Assembly: GCA_963691655.1 (NCBI GenBank)
Contig: OY829326.1
Coordinates: forward strand, 85,801,235 to 85,865,234
Length of the DNA stretch: 64,000 nt
Reading direction: 5' to 3'
DNA from: Toxonevra muliebris
Lineage: Eukaryota; Arthropoda; Insecta; Diptera; Pallopteridae
In this document: one piece after another, positions 11,319-22,474 of the stretch
How positions within the stretch are numbered: the first letter of the stretch is position 1
Layout of the letters: every line of letters begins with the position of its first letter
Program-made: the position numbers and the translations under genes
The notes under the pieces: generated by a model
Told to the model about the DNA's origin: nothing
Seen by the model: only the letters and a program-made list of their open reading frames with translations
Databases searched by the model: none

Positions 11319-11950
11319 CCTAAAACACAATTAAGCCTTGCGGCTGCTTTGCTTTGACGTTTAAAATAGAATCGTATGCATTCATTCGTAGCAAAATACC
11401 ATTTGGCGCAGGCTTTAGATCGTAAATACGATCAATGCAGCTGAAACGCTGCGAGAAGAGCTACTCTCTGCTTTCAACGCTTTTTAACAGTTGTTGTGGT
11501 TGTTCGATGGTATTGTTTTTTTCAAAGTGCGAATCGGGAAAAAAGAAAATACGAGAGTTGTGCTTAAAAATTATAGATTAAATATGTAAAATTGAATGTG
11601 ATTTGTTATGAATAAAATGAATTATTTAGAGGGAAATTCAATTTCTTTGGTGCTTTTTGCATGATCTATTGTCTTTGTTGCGCAAACGTTTGTTGCTGTT
11701 TGTGAATTGAGTAACTACCATATTCCATGAGAGTAAAAAACTTGAAATCAATGAACGGATCATCATTCGAATCCATAATTTTGTAATTATTTTCTTTAAT
11801 AATTGGCAAAACAAAAAACTCATCGAACGCAATATTGTGTTTTGAGAAAAACTAAGATCGAGCTTTTTGGCGAAAAAAAAACAAAAACGATATAAAGCGC
11901 ATAAATGTCATATCAAAGCACGCAGCCGTAAAGCTTGATTGTGTTTTAGG
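11319..11950. mobile_element. 632-bp TIR element
   Basis: The left end CCTAAAACACAATTAAGCCT and the inverted right end CCTAAAACACAATCAAGCTT match in 18 of 20 positions, and similarity continues inward (TGCGGCTGC versus TACGGCTGC). The interior has a minus-strand open stretch at 11,638-11,832 with an acidic patch (MDSNDDPF) that I cannot assign. No clear target duplication is seen, so the superfamily is unknown. Confidence 0.6.
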
Positions 11951-12291
11951 CATTACGTTTTTTGACAACTCTTACTCTGCTTAGAACTAATAAAGAAAAA
12001 CGCCTTATGATAAGGGCAAAAATTAGATTTAAGTCGAAGGTTGCCGCGCTCATAAGATTATTTCTTTTGCACAAGTTTTTTGTTTTAATTTTCGCATTAC
12101 CGAAACTTTAGTAACACCGAACTGAGAGCTAGTTTTTATATATTTAAATAGAGATAGCCCGATCTAATAGATCTTGCTTTTCTACTATATCATCGCGGTT
12201 ATCATTATAATCACCAGGGCTCTGATTTTGTTGACTTGTCATTTTTTTTTTAAGTATTTTACAGGGTAAGTGTTTAGGTATTAAGATTTAA

Positions 12292-12404
12292 GGTAAGTAT
12301 AATTCAATTTTAATTTAGTTTTAGATAATTTATATACAATATAAGGTAAGTTTGTTAATTCTTAGATATTTTGTAATAATTAATGTTTAAATAAATATAT
12401 AAAA
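12292..12404. repeat. First copy of a direct repeat of about 113-125 bp
   Basis: The segment from GGTAAGTATAATTCAATTTT through ATTTAGTTTTAGATAATTTA to TTTAAATAAATATATAAAAT recurs at 13,127-13,251 with about ten differences and a 10-bp insertion. The two copies flank a Jockey relic and a family B fragment. Confidence 0.65.
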
Positions 12405-12423
12405 TGTTCAGCCCTGGAATACC

Positions 12424-12820
12424 TCACCTTCATCTTAAACTGCTGTCTTAAACTAGAATACTTTCCAAAATCATGGAAGATAGCGAAAGTCGTTCCAGTG
12501 CACAAGCCAAGCGGTAGCTTTGAGCCTTTAAACATGGCTCAAAGCTACCGCCCCATAAGCCTACTCAGTAGCTAAGGTAAAGTGTTAGAAAATGTAATTA
12601 AGGAGATAGTATGAAATTTTGTTGAAACGCAAAACATCATACCTGACCAGCAATTTGGCTTCAGGGCTTGCCATTGCACTGTCCGCCAAACTAAGTGAAT
12701 TTATAACTATATTAGCAAAGGTTTTACTAAAAAGAAATGCACAGTGTTAGTAGTTCAGACGTTGAAAAGGCTTTCGACACAGTTTAGCAGAGGCTTAATA
12801 TATCAACTAAAAAAATTATT
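12424..12820 (+). pseudogene. Jockey-clade LINE reverse transcriptase fragment
   Basis: The plus strand gives YFPKSWKIAKVVPVHKPSGS, then AQSYRPISLLSS, GKVLENVIKEIV, IIPDQQFGFRACHCTVRQTK and a degraded catalytic segment (VQTLKRLSTQF in the translated frame, equivalent to the VEKAFDTVW region after a frameshift). These are the RT blocks of Jockey-type non-LTR elements. There are several stops (after LLSS, after KEIV and after RQTK). The piece ends before the catalytic YADD block, with no 3' end. Confidence 0.75.
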
Positions 12821-13019
12821 CTTTCCCCCCCGCCACCACAAAGTTTTAGCTTTTTATTTGAATTTACGTTTAAGAAAAAACGCGGATCTTTTTAACACTT
12901 TATAAACTATTTATTCAATATTTATAGTAACACAAGGAAATTATTTGAGAAATTCAAAATAACTTAAGAAAAATTAGCAAAGTTCAAAAATGAAAGATTA
13001 AAGTTAAATTGAATATTCA

Positions 13020-13115
13020 AGATGAAAACTCAACTCTATCTCTTTTGTACTACCTATTTTTTCAACCTCTCTCTTTCGGACAGGCGTTCATGCTTGAGCC
13101 CGTGTGAACAGCCAC
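13020..13115 (+). repeat. Family B fragment
   Basis: CAACCTCTCTCTTTCGGACA followed by GGCGTTCATGCTTGAG matches 40,895-40,950 on the plus strand and the reverse complement of 18,560-18,640. It is the central part of family B. Confidence 0.55.
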
Positions 13116-13126
13116 TTAGGATTGAT

Positions 13127-13251
13127 GGTAAGTATAATTCAATTTTAGTTTAGTTTTAGGTAATTTATATACGATATAAGGTAAGTAAATATAAGTTTGT
13201 TAATTCTTAGATATTTTATAATAATTCATGTTTAAATAAATATATAAAATA
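13127..13251. repeat. Second copy of the direct repeat
   Basis: This copy of 12,292-12,404 lies 835 bp downstream in the same orientation. It could be one end of a composite insertion, but no terminal TG/CA or target duplication supports an LTR. Confidence 0.6.
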
Positions 13252-15094
13252 AATTCAAGATAAAATAATAATAGGATATAAATTGCATTGGCTAAAGGGG
13301 TTTAGCCACAGTGAAAATGTAACAATTAGCAAAGCAGCCGACCTCCGACCGTCGACTTCTGAGAGAATAAACACAATAAGGGCGTCAACCACTAGTGTAA
13401 AGAATATGTAGAAGAAAAATAAAACAGAAGCAGTTGGATTTGGTTTTTCTTTTTATGTTGTCAATTGTTAAAAAATAAAAGAAAAAATTCAAGACTTTGC
13501 AATATGAAACCATTGTTGCATAAACAAAACGTTGGCTTTAAAAGTTTATGCTCGATTGCGAAAGTTTAAGAAAATTATAGTGTATAGAACGGTAGTAAAG
13601 GTTTCTTTCAATATCTCTATTCAGTGAAGATATTTGGAATCAAATCCGTAATTCTAGGTTATGATTTCAAATATTAGTAGCTTATATGGGATATTGAAAG
13701 ATTAAGAACTATCACTAGGATCACTGATGAGGAATTGTGGCGGATTCCGAAACGGTCGTCTGATTTGCCCGTCTCTATATACATTGTTGTTGTGATGACT
13801 ACATTTGTTCATTAACCTGTTTATATATAACTTCAAATAACGAAATTGACATGAACTTAAGTCATGACTTTGAAAATTAACAAATTAACCTCTAGATTTA
13901 ATTTTCATAATCTCCTAAAATACTATCATTACTATTATTATTAACACAATCCACATCTGGAACTCATCATCGATAATAAAATTTACTGACAACAGATCCA
14001 GGTTTAAATATTTAATTTTTGAATATTTTAGTCTTTAATTACTTTGTTGTACTTCAAACGAAATACTTTCTTATTGTACTAATATTATATCTAAATAAAT
14101 ACAAATACAAACAAGAGTGTACTGCCAAAATTCAAATTTTAAATATTCACAACGGAAGCTATTTTTGACACTATAATGTTAGTGTCGATCTTCAGCGAAG
14201 TTTCTCGTTGTACAAAAATGTTCGGACTGACAATCGGCGATTCTTTATATTTGATAATCTATGAATGGCAATTTATTATAATACATTGGAATAAAAATGG
14301 TATAAAAACATTTTTTAAAGTTTTTAAGAAATTGAATATTTTTTATATTTATTTTTTAGGCCAACAAAATTCGAGCCCTGATTGGCACATTGTTTCTATT
14401 ATGTTATTATATTGTTACAGAACGATATTGATCAGTTCCACTTCTATTAAAAATGAAAAGCGACTTCTCTCGCACAAATTTATTTTGTGTATAATTAAAA
14501 AAAATGTAGCATTTCATTTTAAAACAATTAAAAATTTATGTTTGTCAATTGTTGCAATACTTGTCAAATAAGTTTTGCTAATTAAAAAAATAATTTATTT
14601 TAAGTTTTCTTGATTTTGGTTATTACAAATTATTAAAATAAAATTCATTATTTAGTATTAAATAACAAAAAGAACATTCAATAACTACTAAATTTCTCAA
14701 CATTTTTGGTTTTATAAAATGCATCTCTGAAAGATCTTTAAAAATTAATAATTCAGAATTCTGTACAAAATATTGGTAATAAAACTATCCTCTAATAATT
14801 TTTCTATAGTTTTTAATAGGACTTTTCTGCTACTTATAGTATTCAATACTTCTATATGTGCTAGAAACCTACCTGCGAAATGTATTTTAATTCCGAAATC
14901 AAAGAGTGAAAGTCTACTGTAAATGTATAGTACGCATGCGCATATTTTGTATAATTTAGTATATTTGACAACTTAACATACAAACAATTGTCAAATGATT
15001 TCAGGGGCGGATTAGAATAAAAATTTAGCCCACTTTAAAAAATTGTGAATTTTTTAAAAGTTTCTATTTTCATGAGTAGTTGCTATATATGTCT

Positions 15095-15190
15095 GGACTG
15101 ATGATATGCCATAGCCTGGCTGGGAATAGAACCCGGCATCCCACAGAGTCGGAGATTAGCACTATTTTTATCTCAGAAAATGGACTTAAT
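15095..15190 (-). repeat. tRNA-like SINE head fragment
   Basis: On the minus strand GGGTTCTATTCCCAG (15,120-15,134) matches the pol III B box. A GTGCTAATCTCCGACTCT stretch upstream could be a decayed A box. No complete tRNA fold or SINE tail is evident. Confidence 0.4.
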
Positions 15191-15881
15191 GTTGCTGTTC
15201 AGATGGGCGCACAGTGTTTCGAGTAGCAAGCAACAAGCATGCTGGACAAAACTATTTTTTCTCTGCTTTGGGTCGAGATAAGAAAAAAAATGGATGGAAG
15301 CAAGGGCTGCAAATGTGCCCTTGAACCGCAGTGCGTTAATTAATGTTGTTATTTACATTGCTAACTTAAAAGCGTCATAACTTTTTTCCTTTAAAATAAA
15401 GTTCATTTATAGTGCTCAAGTACAACACAAAAATAAACATAGGAATGAAATTAAACTCTACTCTACATTTTTCAACTGTTTCGAGTTCTTTTCTAAAAAT
15501 CGCCTCATTAACCTTGCGCTACTGCCCCACGTTTTGTTAATATTCTCTGAAAACTTTGCAGTTTTTTTTCGCAGCTCTCTTAGGGAATCTTCATTTTCAT
15601 CGAAAAGATCGAATTTGAAGCGAATAAATCGAAAAAGGTTTGAATTTTTTGTAATAGAATATCCACATTCTAGAAAATTTAAAACAAAATTTCTTTAACT
15701 TTGCCCAATAACAAAAATTCTACAATAGTCCAGCTTTTTTGCAAAATAAAAAAAAGCCTACCAGCAACTTTATGGTCCATCGCAAATTAACATTTACTCA
15801 AGGTGTAGGGTATTTCATAATCGGCTAGACCGACTACAACTTTTTTATTTGTTTTTAATAAGTTTAACCATACCTATATTA

Positions 15882-16190
15882 GGGCGATTCTCTAAGTCTA
15901 GTATATGCCATTGCACGGTAGCACGATAGCACAAATTGTAAAATTTTCCAATCCGTACTACGAAACAAAATACACGTCAATACATTCTGCAACTCTTAAA
16001 AACTTTTCCTACAACGATACCCAGGTATATGTTCAATGCAATGAAGTGTAGTGTGATAAATGCAACTCTGTAGCTCTCTCTCATTTTCGGTGTTTACATT
16101 TTCTTATATATTACAATTCTACGTTAATGTGCGCTCTCGTATAATTTAGTATAATATTTTTGCATTTCGTGCCATCGTGCATTTATACTA
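15882..16190 (+). mobile_element. Short family B copy with inverted ends
   Basis: The left end (GGCGATTCTCTAAGTCTAGT) and the inverted right end (near 16,190) share GTCTAGTATA and a GCACGRTRGCACGA block. The left part matches the reverse complement of 40,985-41,157. The right part (TTACATTTTCTTATATATTA and TCTACGTTAATGTGC) matches the reverse complement of 38,739-38,830. It therefore looks like an internally deleted member of the family. Confidence 0.6.
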
Positions 16191-16199
16191 GACATTAGT

Positions 16200-17370
16200 G
16201 TCCGCCGGAAGGGAATTTATCCGGCCGTAGCTGTAGCCGAACTTCGGCCATTCATCTAACCTTCGGCCGAAGACCGAAGGATTTTTAAAATATAAAAAAA
16301 TAAAAATCTTAAATTTTTTCTGCCTATGTGTTTGCAAACATTTACAGAAAAATCGAAATAATAGATTTCCCAAATAAAATGCTGACCACTAAAACTAAAC
16401 TGTTCGAAGGAGCTGACATTTCAAGAATCATTTAAAATTTGTTTAAGTCAAAATATACAGTTCAACGACACCTGTTTAAAAAAAATCTCAAAATCAAAGA
16501 TTGAATCAACGTATTAATCGATAGACCTGTGCCTATAGTTGGAACCAGAATTAAGTAGAAATATTGAAAACTCAATTTTTGAGATAGTTTTATCGTATCT
16601 TTTTTTAGTTAAGTCTTTAATTGATTTTTGCTAATTTTTTTTTTTTACCCATTTCAATTTAAATAAAAAACATTGAGAGGTATCAAAATGATCGTGGTTC
16701 GGATGGAGTAGAACTGTAGATGTATTGAAGATATGATAAAAATTTAAGCGCAATCGGTTCATTAGTTTTGGAGATATCGTGGCAACCATTTCGAAAAATG
16801 CTGTTTTGAGAAAAACTAGTCTCAAAGTTCACATATGCATGACTGCTGTACTAGGGCCTGCAAAATTCTACATCTGTAACCGTGAATTGCAAAGAATCTA
16901 TTTGCACACATATTCTAGAGTAATTTTATTTAAAAAAAATTCAATTTTTTGACCTTGAAAGCGAAAAAAAAATTAAGCGCCAGTAATGGAAAATATTGTC
17001 TTCTCTGACAATTCACTTTTCTTTCCGATACGCTTCAAGTCTTCCTTGAAAAGTAAAAAAGTTTGGCTTTCTTCTGCTGGCTCTAATTGTATTAGCTCCT
17101 GCAGGTTGTTTGTTAAAAAGAATCACTGATTTCAATTTGAAAGACTGTAAATCTGTGGGTTATTTCAAAAGTAAAAATGGAACAAGCAAACTGAAACAGA
17201 AATTGTAATGTACATACCACTTCCCATTTATTTGTGTAAATTTTTACTGCCAATCTATATTAAATATTATTATAAAAAAATATGCTTACAATCTTCGGCT
17301 TCGGCCAAATACTTCGGCCGTTTTTGGCCGAAGCCGTAGCCGAAAATGCATTTTTAGGCCGAATAGCTGA
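16200..17370. repeat. Paired clusters of CTTCGGCC motifs (possible element ends)
   Basis: CTTCGGCC and its complement GGCCGAAG recur at 16,220-16,290 (for example CCTTCGGCCGAAGACCGAAG) and in inverted arrangement at 17,288-17,370 (CTTCGGCTTCGGCCAAATAC, TTTTTGGCCGAAGCCGTAGC). The two clusters bracket about 1 kb of AT-rich DNA without a readable ORF. Subterminal repeats of a DNA transposon would explain this. A B-box-like GGTTCGAGCC lies just outside at 17,451. Confidence 0.4.
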
Positions 17371-17609
17371 AGAATTTTTTATTTTTTATCATAATTTCCT
17401 ATTTTTTATTCCGATTTTCAACAAAAAAAACGCCACAGGTTTTTTGGCCACAGGTTCGAGCCTGGGAAAAAGCAATTCAAGAGAAAATAATTTATTACGA
17501 TAATAGTAAATACAAAAACAAATTGAGCAAAAAACAAAATGAAAAAGTAATTCAAAAATAAGAAATTTTTTTTTGATTTTGAAATTTATTTAAAAGAAAA
17601 ATGTAAAGA

Positions 17610-17690
17610 GGAATTTGTGGGATTTGAATCTTAAATACAAGTAGCTGCGTGCTTGCTTGCGCACTAGACAACTAGGCTATAGCGTGAAGA
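17610..17690 (-). repeat. tRNA-derived SINE head or tRNA relic
   Basis: On the minus strand TAGCCTAGTTGTCTAG (17,666-17,681) fits the pol III A box and GATTCAAATCCC (17,619-17,630) fits the B box, with about 35 bp between them. That is tRNA-like spacing. The arms do not form a convincing full cloverleaf, so a SINE head or decayed tRNA is more likely than a working tRNA gene. Confidence 0.5.
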
Positions 17691-17894
17691 ATTTAAGCAG
17701 TTACTATTTTGTAGTTTGATTTTTCAAAGTAACAGCACATTATCTGTTAATATAACAGAGTTCACTTTTGGATGAGATTTAAGAGCAAAATCTGTTGGTT
17801 TAATATCCTTTCCGTTTGATATAACAGCATTTTTTCCCTCAGTGTACATGCTTAAAAAAGTACTCATTCGGAAAAAACAAAAATATATATATAT

Positions 17895-18193
17895 GGGTAG
17901 TTCCATGTCAGATTTATAACTAAAATTTTAATTTCAACCAAAATTTTTTCTTGCATTCTTGAGAATAAATTATTCGACACGTATTTTTTTATTTCAATGT
18001 GATGTTTTTTATTTTCAAGTAACGATACTTTAAAGTCTTGGAGTTGTAAAACTTTAACGTTTTTCAGTCCCTAATTACTCAAAAACTAACCGTTGTAGGA
18101 AAAAATTTCCAACTAATAAAAGTTCGTATGTTTCATTGAAATATTTTTGGTTGAAATTAAAATTTTAGTTGCAAATCTGACATGGAGTGACCC
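17895..18193. mobile_element. 299-bp MITE with TIRs of about 55 bp
   Basis: The left arm runs GGGTAGTTCCATGTCAGATT, then AACTAAAATTTTAATTTCAA. The inverted right arm runs GGGTCACTCCATGTCAGATT, then AACTAAAATTTTAATTTCAA. The arms match over about 55 bp with four or so differences. The flanks on both sides are ATAT, so the duplication may be TA or longer. There is no ORF. Confidence 0.75.
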
Positions 18194-18544
18194 ATATGCA
18201 ATCGTGTGCAAAAAAATAGAAATTTATCCGTGAAGGTTAAATGTATATCTAACGTTTAAAAAGCAATTGGGTCAGGGGGCAGAGGGGGGGCAAATGTTTC
18301 TTACTGTACCAAAGTTAAAAAAAATCAAAAAACCAGACTTTACTTAAGAAACATTTTCTGAATCCAAAGTTTATGCAAAATAATGAAAAAAAATCTTCGA
18401 AAATGTACAAAATGTCAGGTTATTACCAACCAATGAACCATTTAAATAATGAAATGTTTATATTCTTAGTTTAGAATTATTTCCAATAAATGAAAACTTT
18501 TTTTTTCCTGATCCGCAGAATTGAACTTGGTCCACCTAGCTTGA

Positions 18545-18645
18545 TCTACTCGAAACACTGTGGGGCGCTAGCATGAATGCCTGTCTGAAAGAGAGAGGTT
18601 GAAAAATAGGTAGTAAAAAAGAGATAGCGAAGTTGCACCAAAAAT
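18545..18645 (-). repeat. Family B fragment
   Basis: The reverse complement reads CTATCTCTTTTTTACTACCT, then CAACCTCTCTCTTTCAGACA, then GGCATTCATGCTAG, matching the central part of family B at 13,020 and 40,870. Confidence 0.55.
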
Positions 18646-18897
18646 GTAAAAACAAAATAAAAATCGACGCATTGATGAATGGTCCAATTTTGGCAGTTTC
18701 CCTCATAACTTTTTAGAAGTTGAATAGGCCACATCAACAAAAGCAAACAACGCGCTCTCTACACACTCTTTTCAGTTTTCAAAAAACTTATTTAATCTCT
18801 AAAGAGAATAATTATAGGTTTTACATATCGTCGCCTGAGAATTGATTTGGCGTATTTCACAATATGTGAAAAATATTTTTAAAAAAATTTTATACAG

Positions 18898-20392
18898 AGG
18901 TGCGATTTTGTAACTCGTTTGTGACAATTTCGGATCGGTAAGTGAACTTAACGACAATTTTAACGATACTGCGATTCTGTAACAAATTTTTAGCGATATT
19001 GAAAGTTTGAAATTTTGTTAACGACAATTGCGATTAAAATTTTTGTGTTGTTAAGCTTTGCAACAACAATCGATACGTATTTTTATTAAAATTTAGAAGC
19101 GATTTTGTGAAATATTTACGGTAAATTGCTTAACTAACTAAGAAACAATCAAATCTAACTAAAAATCTTTATATTTTTTAGTTCATAAGGGCATTTAATT
19201 ATTTAGCGTACGACATAATCAGAAAGGGAAATGAAAACGTTGTGGTAGATCAGAAAAATTTACGGCTAGTTGATGACACTTTCCATTTGAATGATGAGTT
19301 TAAAAAGCTGTACAGCATTGCTTTCGTCCTGTTATTCGCGAAATCAGGGAGGAACTAAAAGGACACCGAATTACTGCATTATTTGCGGAAAAGCAAGTAA
19401 AAATTTGTAGAAAACTAGCTGACATGGCAAACTTTGTTGTGCCCAATTTATGTAATTGGTTTTTAATCCAAATTCTCCCAGAATAAATCGTGTTAAATAG
19501 TCCGAAATAACGTAAAGTCAACTTTTGGCTGTGATCTATAAATTGGTTTCTTAGATAGGGCATGCGGCCATATGGACACGTTAGGAGAATTCGGTTTAAA
19601 AAAAAGATTTTTTTCTATGTGAATTAATTCGGATCATAAATAAAACTTATCAAAATATCTTGGCTCCAGCGCCACCTACCGGGTCCTTTTTTTGCAAAAA
19701 TGTTTTGCGTGTAATTAATATATATTCTAAATATGAGCTAAATCGGACCATAAATACAATTTATCGAAATATCTCGACGTCAGCGCCACCTGCTGAGTCC
19801 AACAAAAAGATAAACCAACCTTAATAATAAATAAATATATGATGTGAATATGGCTTTGATACTTTCTATGGTTTTTGAGTGATGATGTTACATACATACA
19901 CACAATCGATTTTATATATTAAGATGTTGTATGGAAATGAAACTTCTACTGGATGCTTTCAGCGGTCAGTGGATGGGCAGTGGAGCATTTTGATCAGCCA
20001 GCCATTGATATGTCGAAACATCCAGAGAATACCAGGCGCAATCAACAAGATGATCCGGAAGTATGTTCGTTTCCTTATGATTCCAACAGAGCGACAAAAA
20101 TCGCCATGGATATAACTCAATGTACAGATGGTAACCAGATGGAATCTTTTTATATTTTTAATCTTAATTTAAATATTTTTAGTTAAAATTAATTTATATA
20201 CATTAAAAACTTTAAATTAATATATAAAAAAACAATAATAGAAATGTCATTTGCCAACGTTGCCACTTTTTTTTTTTGTTTGCGATAATTGTAGCTAAGA
20301 ATTTTTAGCGAAAATTGTCGCTAACACGGAGTTCAAATCGACAAATTGCGATAGCGATTGTCGGTCGCTAAGAAAGTTACAGAATCGCACCC
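18898..20392. mobile_element. PIF/Harbinger-like DNA transposon relic
   Basis: The ends read GGTGCGATTTTGTAACT and, inverted, GGTGCGATTCTGTAACT. CAG flanks both sides (18,895-18,897 and 20,393-20,395), which could be a 3-bp target duplication. GCGATTCTGTAAC also recurs inside near 18,969. The interior holds transposase-like remnants on the plus strand (listed separately). A direct repeat of about 111 bp with CAGCGCCACCTRCYGRGTCC lies at about 19,627-19,690 and 19,739-19,800. The superfamily call rests on the 3-bp duplication and weak protein similarity. Confidence 0.6.
19180..20115 (+). pseudogene. Harbinger-type transposase remnants
   Basis: After allowing for a frameshift near 19,325, the plus strand reads DDTFHLNDEFKKLY, then PVIREIREELKGHRITALFA. 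This resembles the helical start of Harbinger transposases. Further on, INKMIRKYVRFLMIPTERQK (near 20,050) resembles the segment just before the catalytic region. No catalytic DDE motif is preserved. The identification is tentative and depends on the surrounding TIRs. Confidence 0.4.
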
Positions 20393-20648
20393 CAGGTCAT
20401 CGAATGGAGAAATCACACCAAAAGCAAAAATTGACAGGATATGTATTTTTGAAATAATATCATCTTTCTAAAAAAAGACAAGAAGAAAAATGCGACACAC
20501 CAATTACTTTTTCGGTTTTCTCTGTGTGAAACCAGTATCAGAACCTTGCCGTTATTTCTGTTTTTGAAATTTGAGCTTTCAAATTTAATTAAAGTTTTTA
20601 TATTACATTATTGCTTATAATTAACAAATTGTTTTCATTATTTTGCAG

Positions 20649-20810
20649 ATAAGTGATATTCACCAATTTTATACAAGAAACCATGACTTACTTCTTGATA
20701 TAGATATGGAATATAAAATGGGGATCTCTCACGGACATAAAAATATATCAATTTCATTAGGTTTAGTTATTAAAAGTATATTATTTGGATTGCTCTTTTT
20801 AAAAGTTTAA
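20649..20810 (+). CDS. IgSF cell-surface protein, terminal exon with GPI-type tail
   Basis: The exon begins after TTTTGCAG and runs 53 codons to TAA at 20808-20810, again in phase 0. Joined to the exon ending at 7506 it reads on naturally (YGWNE then ISDIHQFYTRNHD). It has an acidic stalk (LLLDIDMEYKMGISHGHKN) and a terminal hydrophobic stretch of about 18 residues (ISISLGLVIKSILFGLLFLK). The short tail with no cytoplasmic domain, preceded by small and polar residues, suggests GPI anchoring; a single-pass membrane anchor is the alternative. It was recognised from phase, position and the membrane tail, not from a database hit. I see no canonical AATAAA in the first 200 nt or so after the stop. 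Confidence 0.72.
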   Translation: MSDIHQFYTRNHDLLLDIDMEYKMGISHGHKNISISLGLVIKSILFGLLFLKV

Positions 20811-22470
20811 GCCTTCTATATTCGAGTCATTTAGTATTAATATTCGTTTATATGTAAAATGTGCCTTAAACTTAAAAATTTTAAAGAATATTTCAAGATT
20901 TTAATGACATTTCATCCATTATTTTATATTACGAACATTTGTGCTTTTTTCAATTTATGTTTTATATATATATAACTATAAAAATTATTTCAATGTTATG
21001 TCCTAGGTGAGCAACATTGTTTGAAAATTGATTAATAACCTAAACCCTTAAGGACATAAATGATATAAGCAAACAAGTATCTACTATTAAGCCATTTTTG
21101 AAGACGGTTTCGGTAGTAAAGCAACTAATTTTTTCCTATGAAAAGTTCGGATTTCCATAACACTAAAATTTCTCATCTCATATCTTTGATATTAACCGTA
21201 TTTTAAAGAGATATCACCGTCATAGAAATTAAAGCATATAAATTATTTTAAACGCTTTTTCATTTAAAGCAGAAATCACAAAGCTTTAGTTGATTTTGTT
21301 GATTGGAACGGGTCGTTTACAAGTCAAATAACTTTCTAATTACCTTTCTATGATACAGTTGAAACATACTTGTATATATTAATCTATTGACTTAATGAGA
21401 TTTGCCTATTTTCATCTCAGAAAATGAGATCAATGAGTTCAAAAGGCAGAAATAAGACTTTTATTATTTTACCAAAATTTTGTATTTTTATAAATAAAAA
21501 CTAGTTTGGTAATGAATAAAACAATTATTTACAAAAACAGTTTATAAAAACTTTTGTTACTTTAACTAAAAATCTTTCATTAAACCTGTTAAATATCACT
21601 CAAAGTCCCATTATTGCCAATTTCATTCCATTGAGTTTGGTAACCTCAGAATGCATTAGGTATATTGTAATACATTTAAAATGATATCAATTAGATGGAA
21701 TGCAATTTACGATATATGAGCACCAAAAAATTCGAACTTTTCAGGGAAAAAATTCATAATTCAGAAACCTTTCAAAACTATGATCTTAAGATATTTGTTA
21801 TTCTTTTCTTCAATAGTCGTGTTCCTTTAAACGAATTTCTAAAAAGTCCTGCATACTTAATTTTTAAGGGCTAATTTTCAATTGTTGTACTATCCCAACT
21901 ATGTAATTATAGCGGCATTGGTGTGGTGGGGTATGTCATACCCCAAAACCACTAATCTTATGTATATTCTTTTCTTTAATTTTTGTCATATTGTGAAGTG
22001 TATATTATTTTGATGAAAAATTTATAGCTACATATATTATATTCTTATTTTTGTATTTATACACATTTGGGCAAACAAATAATTTTTTCACCACACCGGG
22101 TTAAATAAGAACCACTCCAATGCATATAGGTACATACATACTTATGAACATTTCATATACAAGTAAATAAATAATTATTATTATTAATGGGCGTCGATTT
22201 CAATGGTGTACTTACTACTCAAAACTTTTGAGTCATTTTTTAGTGACATTTGTCAATGTAACTAAATGTAACAAATTTATATATTCAGTGCTTCAAACAA
22301 ATTAACCCACAATAGATGGTTCTTTTAATCATATAAATATGTTGTAAATGAGAATTTTAGAACTCATATTTTTTTTACGTGGTATAACTAAAAAAGTGTG
22401 ACTCATATCGTTACCCTCGTGCTGAAAATTAATTTCTCCACTCTCGCTCTCACCATTTTTGTTTTCATGT
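20811..22470 (+). other. 3' flank of the IgSF gene
   Basis: This AT-rich stretch probably begins with the gene's 3' UTR. The only structure I notice is the palindrome GGGGTATGTCATACCCC near 21,939. There are no transposon motifs or credible ORFs. Confidence 0.4.
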
Positions 22471-22474
22471 TAAA

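Larger units (their letters stand above)
7507..20648 (+). other. 13.1-kb last intron of the IgSF gene
   Basis: The intron is bounded by GTAAGA at 7507 and TTTTGCAG at 20641-20648. It contains the repeat and transposon relics listed separately between 8.1 and 20.4 kb and no exon that I recognise. The stretch 8,600-9,790 holds AT-rich sequence with only spurious ORFs. The stretch 13,252-15,090 likewise shows nothing I can identify. The closest insertion to the last exon is the Harbinger-like element ending at 20,392, about 255 bp before the acceptor. Confidence 0.65.

Noticed and set aside
12292..13251. LTR pair of a small retrotransposon
   Set aside because: The repeats lack TG/CA ends, a primer-binding site and a target duplication, and the content between them is unrelated relics.
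17610..17690. Functional tRNA gene on the minus strand
   Set aside because: A and B boxes are present but the acceptor and anticodon arms do not pair convincingly. A SINE head or decayed tRNA fits better.
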